DNA of 48,457 nt from Ruminococcus sp. UBA3665 (lineage in GTDB: Bacteria; Bacillota; Clostridia; Oscillospirales; Ruminococcaceae), in assembly GCA_002373165.1 (NCBI GenBank), contig DFJS01000056.1:1-48457 (forward strand). Reading direction: 5' to 3'. The notes beneath the pieces were generated by a model. That model saw only the letters and a program-made list of their open reading frames with translations, did no database searches and was not told where the DNA came from. Made by a program: the position numbers and the translations under genes. Position 1 is the first letter of the stretch. Every line of letters begins with the position of its first letter. Shown one piece after another: positions 15,728-23,504 of this stretch.

Positions 15728-16468
15728 ATGGGTTTATTTGGAAATCTCTTCGGCAGCGGTCAGAATGATGCTTCTGAAGCAAAGCCGAAACTGAATCTTT
15801 CAAAAGAAGAAAGCGTTCATAAGATTAATCTTGCCAAAGAAGAAGTGCATAAAGTCTGCCTGACAAAATCGCCCCTGAACGGGCTGACTTCCCGTGTGGG
15901 TCTGGTGCTGGATTATTCCGGCTCTATGAGCTCGCTGTACCGCAACGGCACGGTGCAGGGCGTAATTGAAAAAATTCTGCCGATTGCTATGGAATTCGAT
16001 GACAACGGCACCATGGAAGTATGGATTTTTGAAAACGGGTTTTACAGGCTTCCGGATATCAATCTGAATAATTTTTACGGTTATGTAGAAAACGAAATTC
16101 TGCCAAAATATAAAATGGGCGGTACCAATTATGCACCTGTTATGCAGGATGTTTTCAAAAGATATATTCAGGAAGAACCTAAGAAAATTCCGAATTATAT
16201 TGTCTTTATTACAGACGGCGACAACGCCGACCATAAACAGACAGATGCCGTTATTAAAAAAGCGGCAGAATATCCGATCTTCTGGCAGTTTGTCGGCGTA
16301 GGAAATGCATCGTTCAGCTATCTTCAGAAACTGGATGATATGAAGGACAGATATGTGGATAATGCAGATTTCTTTTCTGTTTCCAAGGCATTGCAGATTC
16401 AGTATCAGGATCTTCTGAATGAATATCCCGGCTGGCTGGCAGACCCGAAAGTAAAAGGCATGTTTTAA
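15728..16468 (+). CDS. VWA-domain protein of the TerF type
   Basis: 246 aa. After a Gly/Ser/Lys-rich N-terminus of about 55 residues comes a von Willebrand A domain with a complete MIDAS metal site: DYSGSMS (about 62-68), GGTNYAP and ITDGDNAD. The C-terminal stretch with WQFVGVGNASFSYLQKLDD matches the VWA domain of TerF-like tellurite-resistance proteins. These proteins are cytoplasmic and belong to Ter stress systems with TerD, TelA and YceG relatives; the TelA and YceG members here lie 20 kb away. It has its own promoter and is followed by glmM, 42 bases downstream without a promoter, so the two may be cotranscribed. Confidence 0.85.
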   Translation: MGLFGNLFGSGQNDASEAKPKLNLSKEESVHKINLAKEEVHKVCLTKSPLNGLTSRVGLVLDYSGSMSSLYRNGTVQGVIEKILPIAMEFDDNGTMEVWIFENGFYRLPDINLNNFYGYVENEILPKYKMGGTNYAPVMQDVFKRYIQEEPKKIPNYIVFITDGDNADHKQTDAVIKKAAEYPIFWQFVGVGNASFSYLQKLDDMKDRYVDNADFFSVSKALQIQYQDLLNEYPGWLADPKVKGMF

Positions 16469-16510
16469 GTATTTATTATTATTTTCTATTTAAGGAGTAT
16501 AGTATCAATT

Positions 16511-17899
16511 ATGGGTAAATATTTCGGTACAGACGGCTTCCGCGGCGAAGCAAACAAAAATCTGACAGCAGACCATGCCTATCAGATCGGCCGTTTTCTG
16601 GGCTGGTATTACGGCGAACTCAAAAGACAGAAAGGCGACAGCACCCCGGCAAAAATTGTCATCGGCAAAGATACCAGACGCTCCAGCTATATGTTTGAAT
16701 ATTCACTGGTGGGCGGCCTGACCGCATCCGGAGCAGATGCCTATCTGCTGCATGTCACCACAACGCCCTCCGTGGCCTATGTTGCAAGAACTGACGGCCT
16801 CGACTGCGGTATTATGATTTCTGCAAGCCATAACCCGTATTACGATAACGGTATTAAATTAATCAACGGAAACGGCGAAAAAATGGACGAAGATACTATT
16901 CTGCTGGTAGAAGATTATCTCGACGGCAAGCTGAACCTGTTCGGGCAGGACTGGAAAGAACTCCCGTTTGCCCAGGGCGATCAGATCGGCTGTACTGTCG
17001 ATTATGTTTCCGGCAGAAACAGATATTTAGGCTATCTGATCTCGCTGGGGATGTATTCGTTCAAGGGAATCAGAGTCGGCCTGGACTGCGCCAACGGTGC
17101 CGCCTGGAACCTGGCAAAAACCCTGTTCGATGCTCTCGGAGCTACAACTTATCTGCTGAATGCAAGCCCCGACGGCCTGAATATCAATAAAAATGCCGGT
17201 TCTACTCATATTGAGGGCTTGCAGAAGTTCGTGAAAGAAAATCATCTGGATGTCGGCTTTGCTTATGACGGCGATGCAGACAGATGCCTTTGTGTCGATG
17301 AAAACGGCAATGTTCTGACAGGAGATCATATTCTGTATATCTACGGCAGATATATGAAAGAACGCGAAAAACTGGAAACAAATACTATCGTAACAACAGT
17401 GATGTCCAATTTCGGGTTATATAAAGCTCTGGATGAAATCGGCATCGGCTATGCGAAAACCGCAGTCGGCGACAAGTATGTCTATGAATATATGGCCAAA
17501 AACGGTTGCCGTCTGGGCGGAGAGGATTCCGGGCATATTATTTTCTCAAAATATGCGACAACCGGCGACGGACTTCTGACCAGTCTCAAGATGATGGAAG
17601 TCATGCTCGCAAAAAAATGCAAAATGAGTGAACTTGCCGCGCCGCTGAAAATTTATCCGCAGGTGCTCGTAAACGTCCGTGTCAGCGACAAGGCCGAAGC
17701 ACAGAATGACCCCGATGTGCAGAACGCTGTCAGGGCTGCCGAAGAAGCACTCGGTTCGACAGGCAGAATTCTCGTCCGCGAATCCGGTACAGAACCTGTA
17801 ATCCGTGTCATGGCAGAAGCACAGACCGAGGAAGAATGCCATAAACAGGTTGACAGCATTGTAGAAGTCATTAAACAGAAAGGCTATGCTGTAGCATAA
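16511..17899 (+). CDS. glmM: Phosphoglucosamine mutase
   Basis: 462 aa. It converts glucosamine-6-phosphate to glucosamine-1-phosphate for peptidoglycan precursors. The catalytic phosphoserine is in MISASHNPYYDNG, the Mg-binding loop is DGDADRC, the sugar-binding loop is GGEDSGHI, and the phosphate-binding C-terminal loop is RESGTEPVIRVM. The opening GKYFGTDGFRGEAN is typical of GlmM rather than phosphoglucomutase. The cdaA-ybbR genes that often precede glmM are absent; a TerF-like VWA gene takes that place. Confidence 0.95.
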   Translation: MGKYFGTDGFRGEANKNLTADHAYQIGRFLGWYYGELKRQKGDSTPAKIVIGKDTRRSSYMFEYSLVGGLTASGADAYLLHVTTTPSVAYVARTDGLDCGIMISASHNPYYDNGIKLINGNGEKMDEDTILLVEDYLDGKLNLFGQDWKELPFAQGDQIGCTVDYVSGRNRYLGYLISLGMYSFKGIRVGLDCANGAAWNLAKTLFDALGATTYLLNASPDGLNINKNAGSTHIEGLQKFVKENHLDVGFAYDGDADRCLCVDENGNVLTGDHILYIYGRYMKEREKLETNTIVTTVMSNFGLYKALDEIGIGYAKTAVGDKYVYEYMAKNGCRLGGEDSGHIIFSKYATTGDGLLTSLKMMEVMLAKKCKMSELAAPLKIYPQVLVNVRVSDKAEAQNDPDVQNAVRAAEEALGSTGRILVRESGTEPVIRVMAEAQTEEECHKQVDSIVEVIKQKGYAVA

Positions 17900-17905
17900 A
17901 AAACA

Positions 17906-17943
17906 AAACGCAGAGGTTTTTGTTCCTCTGCGTTTATTTTTTT
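17906..17943. terminator. Bidirectional intrinsic terminator
   Basis: An 11-bp stem AAACGCAGAGG / CCTCTGCGTTT with an 8-base loop is followed by TATTTTTTTT. It separates glmM from the convergent ABC permease gene. Confidence 0.88.
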
Positions 17944-19252
17944 AATCATAGCGAAGTGCATCGATGGGGTTCATCTTCGCGGCTTTATTCGCCGGATAGT
18001 ATCCGAAGAATACTCCCGTCAGAACCGAGAAGCCCACGGAAATCAGAATGGCCGGAACTGACGGCTGAATTGTAATAGAGAATAATTCTGCATATTCAGC
18101 ATAAAACTGCGATACCAGCAGCTTCGCAATAAAGCCGATTGCCATACCGCCGAGAATTCCCAGAATAATTCCGATTATACCGCCAATCAGACAAAGCAGA
18201 ATCGCTTCTACGACAAACTGCATCCGGATGGCCGAATTCTGTGCGCCCAGTGCCTTCCGGACACCGATTTCTTTTGTTCGTTCCGTAATGCTAACTAACA
18301 TGATATTCATGACACCCACGCCGCCGACAATCAGCGAAATGGCCGCAATGACCGAAATTGCAATTGTGATGACGTTCACGACTGTATTAATCATGCCAAG
18401 CTGTGACTGCATACTTTCGACAAAAATGTTCATATAGGGCTTTTCTTTGTATTCTTCCTTGAAAAATTCTTCCAGAATGCCCTGAAGCATATCCACATCA
18501 TATTCAGGATAGTAATAAACATCGGCGTAATAATTATAGCGGTTTTCCTGATATGTCAGTTTCATGCCTGTATCGTAAGGGATGTAGACCGGCGTGACTT
18601 TTTCAATATCTTTCTGGCCGGGCTGATAAATCTGCTTGTTATAGATAGCAGGCAGTTCAAATACGCCGACAATGACAAAATCGCCCATATCTGTCGAGAC
18701 TGTCTGCCCGATGGGGTCGGCATTCGGCGGAAGATACTGCTGTACAAACAGCGTGGAAACGTTCAGCACCTGTTTATGCAGGTCATTGTCCGATTTGTTG
18801 ATTTTTCTGCCGCGGGTGAATTTGATGTCATTATCGCCCTCGACGTTCATACGGCCGATGATGCTTGCCTTGAAAGTCTGGTTTTTCCAGTTTTTCAGCT
18901 CGAATCCGCCGAAGCTGTCCGTCATGTTCAGATAAAAATATTCCGGATAGGTTTCCACCAGCTTGTCAAGCATACTGCGGGAAATCAGATCTTCATCCTT
19001 GAAGTTGACAGAAATTTCCTCGCCGTTTTCGTCATGTGCGCCGTAGGTGACATTGGCATAGATATCGAAATAATTCATATTGCCGATGGAATTGAATGTT
19101 TTCATCAAAGTTTTCTGAATTGAGTTGCCGATTGTGGTAATCATGATAACTGCGCTGATACCGATGATAATACCGAGCATCGTCAAAATCGAACGCATCT
19201 TGTTTGCGGCGATGGAAGTCAGCGCAAGCCGGAGATTTTCAATAAAATTCAT
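17942..19252 (-). CDS. MacB-type ABC transporter permease (FtsX family)
   Basis: 436 aa. One N-terminal transmembrane helix after NKMRSILTMLGIIIGI, a large external domain (about 50-280, MacB_PCD type), then three helices near the C-terminus (about 290-315, 345-375, 400-425). The motifs ITERTKEIGVRKALGA and YPANKAAKMNPIDALRYD are hallmarks of macrolide/peptide exporters of this family. It overlaps the ATPase gene by four bases (ATGA), the end of an adaptor-ATPase-permease operon. The substrate is unknown. Confidence 0.92.
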   Translation of the reverse strand: MNFIENLRLALTSIAANKMRSILTMLGIIIGISAVIMITTIGNSIQKTLMKTFNSIGNMNYFDIYANVTYGAHDENGEEISVNFKDEDLISRSMLDKLVETYPEYFYLNMTDSFGGFELKNWKNQTFKASIIGRMNVEGDNDIKFTRGRKINKSDNDLHKQVLNVSTLFVQQYLPPNADPIGQTVSTDMGDFVIVGVFELPAIYNKQIYQPGQKDIEKVTPVYIPYDTGMKLTYQENRYNYYADVYYYPEYDVDMLQGILEEFFKEEYKEKPYMNIFVESMQSQLGMINTVVNVITIAISVIAAISLIVGGVGVMNIMLVSITERTKEIGVRKALGAQNSAIRMQFVVEAILLCLIGGIIGIILGILGGMAIGFIAKLLVSQFYAEYAELFSITIQPSVPAILISVGFSVLTGVFFGYYPANKAAKMNPIDALRYD

Positions 19253-19950
19253 GCCTGTTTCACCCCCGTGTCAGAAATCACACTGCCGTCGCTGATGGTG
19301 ATAATTCTTTCAGTTTCGGCGGCGAGTTCGTTGCTGTGCGTGATTAATACGATTGTTGTGCCTTCTTCGTCATGAAGTTTATGAAACAAATCCATAATCA
19401 TGCGGCCTGTTTTGGAGTCCAGTGCGCCGGTCGGCTCGTCGGCAAGCAGAATGGAAGGCTTGTTTGCCATCGCTCTGGCAATGGCGACACGCTGTTTCTG
19501 ACCGCCGGAAAGTTCATTCGGCTGATGATCGGCGCGGTCTTCCATACCGACAATTTTCAGCAGTTCCATAGCGCGAAGCAAACGCTGTTTCCGGGGAATG
19601 CCGGCATACATCATAGGCATTTCGACGTTTTTAAGCGCATTCGTCCGGGAAATCAGATTAAACGTCTGGAAAACAAAGCCGATTTCCTGATTTCGTATCT
19701 GACTCAGATCATAATCATCCAGTGTACTGATATCCACGCCGTTGAGCAGATAAGTGCCTTCGGTAGGGCGGTCGAGTGCGCCGATCATGTTCATCAGCGT
19801 ACTTTTGCCGGAGCCGGACTGTCCTACGATGGAAACAAATTCATGCTCGTGAATATCCAGCGAAATGCCGTTGAGAATCTGCAATTCATTGGGCTGGCCG
19901 ATATAGTATCGCTTGATGATATTTCGCATTTCGATGACGGTTTTATTCAT
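19249..19950 (-). CDS. ABC transporter ATPase (MacB/LolD type)
   Basis: 233 aa. Complete nucleotide-binding domain: Walker A GQSGSGKST, Q-loop FVFQTFNL, signature LSGGQKQRVAIARA, Walker B ILLADEPTGALD, H-loop LITHS. It pairs with the permease downstream and the adaptor upstream, overlapping both genes (4 and 8 bases), which implies translational coupling. It probably powers export or mechanotransmission by the permease rather than import. Confidence 0.95.
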   Translation of the reverse strand: MNKTVIEMRNIIKRYYIGQPNELQILNGISLDIHEHEFVSIVGQSGSGKSTLMNMIGALDRPTEGTYLLNGVDISTLDDYDLSQIRNQEIGFVFQTFNLISRTNALKNVEMPMMYAGIPRKQRLLRAMELLKIVGMEDRADHQPNELSGGQKQRVAIARAMANKPSILLADEPTGALDSKTGRMIMDLFHKLHDEEGTTIVLITHSNELAAETERIITISDGSVISDTGVKQA

Positions 19951-21439
19951 TGGCTTTCGCCCCCTGTAAAGCGGCGGTATCGAACAGCGGAAGGGAATCG
20001 CCGTCCTGGAAACTGCCGGGAGTGATCAGGATTTCGGTGCCTTCGGTAAGTTCGCCGGATGTAATTTCTGTATAATAGGAACTTTCCATGCCGGTTTCTA
20101 CTTTAAGGGCTTTGGCAGTAGCCGTGCCGTCGGCATTCCGGACGACAGAAAGCACATGTTTGGAATCATCCTCATCGGTGATAATAGATTCATAAGGCAC
20201 AGCAAGCACATCTTTTTTCTCATCCAGAATAATTTTTACTTTGGCGTTCATGCCGATCAGCAGACCGCTGCTGTCTTTGACTGTGATTTCGGCAGAATAG
20301 CCGCCGCCTGTGGAACTGCCTGTCAAGGCATTCTGGGAGCCTGCATTGTAGATATTGACAACTCTGGAAACAGTAGCTTCAAATTCCTGATCGCCCGTGG
20401 CATTGGTTTTGACAATTGCCGGCTGGCCTTCGTGGATGCTTAAAATATCGGCTTCGTTAATCTGGACTGTAATTTTCAGTGCGCTGGAATCTTCGATTGT
20501 CATCAGAGCATCCGCAGTAGGAATGCTGCCTTCGGACACGTTCAGGGAAGTAATAATGCCGCTTTTGGGAGCAGTGACGGTGCATTCTGCAATAGATTCG
20601 GCCAGTTTGTCAATCTGGCTTTGTGTGTCGCTGTTCTGCTGGTACTGTTCGGCATCCAGAATATCCTGATAGCTCTGGATTGCGGCATCTGCGGCGCGTT
20701 CGGCAGCCGCATAGGCATCCTGCGCGGACTGGACAGATTTATCATAAGAACTCAGCTGATCGCGGATTGCTTCCAGAGCAGCTTCTTTGGACTGCACCAT
20801 AGCCTCAGCAGTCTGATAATCCTGCACAGCTTCCTGATACGCTTCCGGGTCTTCTTTGTTATTCATTCTGTTTTTGGCATCGTCGCGTTTGGCGACCTGT
20901 TCGTTATACTCATCCACCAGCTTGTTTTCTTTGGCGTAAGCATCGGACTGTGCCTGAATGGCATCATCAATGGCACGCTGTGCCTGCTGGAGATTGATTT
21001 GCTTATCCTGTCTGGCTGTTTCCAGATTGCGCAGGTTGATTTTATGCTGACTGTCGGACTGATTCTGCGAATTGATCTGATTTTTGACCAGCGTATCATA
21101 CTGCTGCTGCAAGTCGGTGCTGTCGAATACACAGAGCACATCTCCGGCGTTGACATGACTGCCGACTTCGACGTTCAATGTCTGGATTTTGGCGGTCAGT
21201 TTGCTGGTGACTTTGACAATGCTTTCGCTTTCCACATTGCCGGAAACGCTGATAGAATTGGAAATATCCCGTTTTTCGGCTTTTGCAGTTTCCAGTGCGC
21301 CGGCCGAGAGGGAATTCATTGCATCGGTCATACTTTTCATGCAGGAAGTAATGCCGACTGCACTGCCGCCCAGCAGAAGGACAATGACGACGGCGGCAAT
21401 AATGCCTTTTTTCTTTTTCTTTTTTCTTGCCTGTTCCAT
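19943..21439 (-). CDS. Membrane-fusion/adaptor protein of an ABC exporter (HlyD/RND-adaptor type)
   Basis: 498 aa. A Lys-rich cytoplasmic start (KKKKKK) precedes one transmembrane helix (about 13-33). Next come the first half of a barrel-sandwich (lipoyl) domain (about 60-110: VSGNVESESIVKVTSKL, VEVGSHVNAGDVLCVF), a long Gln/Ala-rich coiled coil (about 120-280), the second lipoyl half (TAPKSGIITSLNVSEG) and beta-barrel domains. This is the accessory subunit of MacA-MacB-like exporters, used in Firmicutes without an outer membrane. AAAGGAGC precedes the ATG. It is first in the operon, behind three tandem promoters. Confidence 0.92.
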   Translation of the reverse strand: MEQARKKKKKKGIIAAVVIVLLLGGSAVGITSCMKSMTDAMNSLSAGALETAKAEKRDISNSISVSGNVESESIVKVTSKLTAKIQTLNVEVGSHVNAGDVLCVFDSTDLQQQYDTLVKNQINSQNQSDSQHKINLRNLETARQDKQINLQQAQRAIDDAIQAQSDAYAKENKLVDEYNEQVAKRDDAKNRMNNKEDPEAYQEAVQDYQTAEAMVQSKEAALEAIRDQLSSYDKSVQSAQDAYAAAERAADAAIQSYQDILDAEQYQQNSDTQSQIDKLAESIAECTVTAPKSGIITSLNVSEGSIPTADALMTIEDSSALKITVQINEADILSIHEGQPAIVKTNATGDQEFEATVSRVVNIYNAGSQNALTGSSTGGGYSAEITVKDSSGLLIGMNAKVKIILDEKKDVLAVPYESIITDEDDSKHVLSVVRNADGTATAKALKVETGMESSYYTEITSGELTEGTEILITPGSFQDGDSLPLFDTAALQGAKANE

Positions 21440-21478
21440 AAGAAAGAAGCTCCTTTCAGGATGATGATTGATTTTCAG

Positions 21479-21499
21479 TGTACTTGCCTGATAAGTACA
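21479..21499. promoter_or_regulatory. Dyad just after the exporter's nearest -10 box
   Basis: Inverted repeat TGTACTT / AAGTACA with a 7-base centre, just downstream of the P1 -10 box in transcript direction. Its position fits a repressor operator; the regulator is not identified. Confidence 0.5.
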
Positions 21500-21527
21500 T
21501 TATAGCACAGATAAGCACACTTGTCAA
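21499..21527 (-). promoter_or_regulatory. Promoter P1 of the ABC exporter operon
   Basis: Minus strand: TTGACA (21522-21527), 17-bp spacer, TATAAT (21499-21504), with TGC before the -10. Both boxes are full consensus. Confidence 0.85.
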
Positions 21528-21553
21528 GAGTTTTTTATAAAATGCAGAGTGTA

Positions 21554-21575
21554 TTATCTGAATTAGTACAGATAA
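21554..21575. promoter_or_regulatory. Dyad just after promoter P2
   Basis: Inverted repeat TTATCTG / CAGATAA with an 8-base centre, starting two bases past the P2 -10 box. The half-site CTTATCTG also appears inside the P1 spacer (21509-21516), which suggests a shared regulator. Confidence 0.5.
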
Positions 21576-21576
21576 C

Positions 21577-21605
21577 AGTATAGCATATAAAATCTGATTT
21601 GTCAA
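21577..21605 (-). promoter_or_regulatory. Promoter P2 of the ABC exporter operon
   Basis: Minus strand: TTGACA (21600-21605), 17-bp spacer, TATACT (21577-21582), with TGC before the -10. Confidence 0.65.
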
Positions 21606-21640
21606 TACTTCCCTGAGAATTTTAATTTGTTTTTAAAAAA

Positions 21641-21655
21641 GTAAATTTTATTTAC
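21641..21655. promoter_or_regulatory. Dyad after promoter P3
   Basis: Palindrome GTAAAT / ATTTAC with a 3-base centre, about 8 bases past the P3 -10 box. It is AT-rich, so chance occurrence is possible. Confidence 0.35.
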
Positions 21656-21662
21656 ATTTTTA

Positions 21663-21691
21663 GTTATAGCATATTCTGAATCATATGTCAA
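21663..21691 (-). promoter_or_regulatory. Promoter P3 (distal) of the ABC exporter operon
   Basis: Minus strand: TTGACA (21686-21691), 17-bp spacer, TATAAC (21663-21668), with TGC before the -10. It would give a leader of about 215 bases. Confidence 0.6.
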
Positions 21692-21738
21692 GATTTTTTC
21701 TATAATTCGGCATTCAGAACATAATTCAACAGGAATTC

Positions 21739-21767
21739 TTGACTTTTGTAATATATTATGCTATAAT
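21739..21767 (+). promoter_or_regulatory. SigA promoter of the TM1266-like gene
   Basis: TTGACT (21739-21744), 17-bp spacer, TATAAT (21762-21767) with TGC before the -10. GAAAGGAG (about 21775-21782) is the ribosome site. It is divergent from the exporter promoters. Confidence 0.8.
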
Positions 21768-21791
21768 AAATCCTGAAAGGAGTTTTTCGGC

Positions 21792-22052
21792 ATGGAAACA
21801 AGAGTTGCAATCATCGGGATTATTATTTCTGACCCTGAACAGGTCGGCAGACTGAATGATATTCTGCACGAGTACAGAGAATATATCATCGGCCGGATGG
21901 GGATTCCTTACCGGCAGAAGAAGATTCATATTATCAGCGTTGCCATTGATGCGCCGCAGAATCTGATTAATGCGCTGTCCGGAAGAATCGGCAGACTAAA
22001 GGGCATTTCGGCAAAGACAGTCTATTCGGATATCATCACCAGACAAGAATAA
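21792..22052 (+). CDS. TM1266-type small protein (putative iron-only hydrogenase system regulator)
   Basis: 86 aa, complete. The sequence ETRVAIIGIIISDPEQVGRLN and EYIIGRMGIPYR is characteristic of the TM1266 family, small ferredoxin-like (ACT/NikR C-terminal-like) proteins often encoded near [FeFe]-hydrogenase maturation genes. No hydrogenase gene is visible here. It stands alone between its own promoter and a strong hairpin, facing away from the ABC exporter. Regulation of hydrogenase genes is a database-style label; DNA binding is not evident from the sequence. Confidence 0.82.
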   Translation: METRVAIIGIIISDPEQVGRLNDILHEYREYIIGRMGIPYRQKKIHIISVAIDAPQNLINALSGRIGRLKGISAKTVYSDIITRQE

Positions 22053-22056
22053 CAGT

Positions 22057-22100
22057 GCCGCCGGAGTACGGAAACTCCGGCGGCGTGCTGTTATATTTAT
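22057..22100 (+). terminator. Intrinsic terminator after the TM1266-like gene
   Basis: A perfect 11-bp stem GCCGCCGGAGT / ACTCCGGCGGC has a 6-base loop, followed by a T-rich tail (TTATATTTATTATTATTA). The convergent alcohol dehydrogenase gene may also use it. Confidence 0.8.
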
Positions 22101-22105
22101 TATTA

Positions 22106-23254
22106 TTATAATAAGGAACGATATAATTCTGCAATTTCTTCTACAGAAGTTTCTCTCGGATTGCCCGGACGGCAGGCATCAGCATAGGCAGATTCGGCCA
22201 GGAACTGTACATCTTCCGGCTTGACAATTTCTTTCAGGTCTTTCGGAATGCCGACATCTTCGGCCAGCTTGCGGACGGCATCCACAGCAGCTTTGCGGTA
22301 TTCTTCTTCCGTCATGGATTCTGTTCCGGGAACGCCCATGGCAGCGGCGATATATCTGAATTTATCGCCTGTTGCAGGAGCATTGTATTCCATGACAGTC
22401 GGCAGGATAATGGCATTTGCAATGCCGTGCGGCGTATCGTACAGCGCACCCAGCGGATGTGCCATAGAATGCACAATGCCGAGTCCCACGTTCGAGAAGC
22501 CCATGCCTGCGATATACTGTCCTAATGCCATGCCTTCGCGGCCTTCGGGGTCGTTGACAACTGCTTTTCTCAGGGACTGCGAAATAATTTCAATTGCCTT
22601 GAGATGGAACATATCCGTCATTTCCCAGGCGGCTTTTGTGATAAAGCCCTCGATGGCATGTGTCAGCGCATCCATGCCGGTAGCGGCAGTCAGACTTTTC
22701 GGCATTGTGCTCATCATATCGGGATCTATAAACGCCACAGCAGGAATATCATGTGTATCCACGCAGACCATCTTTCTGTTTTTCTCCTCATCCGTGATGA
22801 CATAATTGATTGTCACCTCTGCGGCAGTTCCGGCAGTGGTAGGCACGGCGAGAATCGGCACGCTCGGATTTTTAGTCGGCGCGACACCTTCCAGACTAAG
22901 GACATCAGAAAATTCCGGATTCTTGACAATAATGCCGATTGCCTTGGCAGTATCCATTGAAGAACCGCCGCCGACGGCAATAATATAATCCGAACCGGAT
23001 GCCTTATAAGCCGCTACGCCGTTCTGAACATTTTCAACCGTCGGATTGGGCTTGATTTCAGAATAAATCTCATAAGCAAGATCATTTTCTTCCAGAATTT
23101 TAGTCACTTTGGAAGTAACGCCGAATTTCAGCAAATCCGGGTCGGAGCAAAGAAACGCCTTCCGGAAACCTCTGCTTTTGACTTCGTTTGCAATTTCGGC
23201 AACAGCACCTGCGCCGTGATAGGAAATTTCATTCAATACAATTCTGTTAGCCAT
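22106..23254 (-). CDS. Iron-dependent alcohol dehydrogenase (lactaldehyde reductase-like)
   Basis: 382 aa. The NAD-binding GGGSSMDTAKAIG and the metal-site segments TGMDALTHAIEGF and GIVHSMAHPLGALYDTPHG are those of type III iron alcohol dehydrogenases. The overall sequence resembles FucO (lactaldehyde/1,2-propanediol oxidoreductase), and a role in reducing aldehydes from fucose or rhamnose breakdown is likely but not certain. The start is MANRIVLNE at 23254, 12 bases after AGGAGG; nearer ATGs overlap or crowd that site. It is monocistronic with its own consensus promoter. Confidence 0.9.
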   Translation of the reverse strand: MANRIVLNEISYHGAGAVAEIANEVKSRGFRKAFLCSDPDLLKFGVTSKVTKILEENDLAYEIYSEIKPNPTVENVQNGVAAYKASGSDYIIAVGGGSSMDTAKAIGIIVKNPEFSDVLSLEGVAPTKNPSVPILAVPTTAGTAAEVTINYVITDEEKNRKMVCVDTHDIPAVAFIDPDMMSTMPKSLTAATGMDALTHAIEGFITKAAWEMTDMFHLKAIEIISQSLRKAVVNDPEGREGMALGQYIAGMGFSNVGLGIVHSMAHPLGALYDTPHGIANAIILPTVMEYNAPATGDKFRYIAAAMGVPGTESMTEEEYRKAAVDAVRKLAEDVGIPKDLKEIVKPEDVQFLAESAYADACRPGNPRETSVEEIAELYRSLL

Positions 23255-23300
23255 AATAAACATCATCCTCCTGATAAACAGAATTTTTTCACTGCAATCT

Positions 23301-23329
23301 ATTATAACATATTTTTTATAGTTTGTCAA
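23301..23329 (-). promoter_or_regulatory. SigA promoter of the alcohol dehydrogenase gene
   Basis: Minus strand: TTGACA (23324-23329), 17-bp spacer, TATAAT (23301-23306) with TG before the -10. Confidence 0.85.
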
Positions 23330-23405
23330 TAGCTTTTTGTGAATTTGTCACAAACCGCAGGATTTCGCCATTCCAGAAAAAAAGACAAATATTTAAAATT
23401 TTCTC

Positions 23406-23434
23406 TTGCATTTTTCATCATTTTGTGCTATGAT
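23406..23434 (+). promoter_or_regulatory. Probable promoter of carB
   Basis: TTGCAT (23406-23411), 17-bp spacer, TATGAT (23429-23434) with TGC before the -10. The leader of about 65 bases contains a short palindrome (GTGC/GCAC near 23476-23487) but no clear attenuator. Confidence 0.65.
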
Positions 23435-23504
23435 AATAATAAGCATAAATATATTTAAATGCCAAAAATTTTTTTGTGCGTATGCACGGTCAGGAGAGTT
23501 ACAC

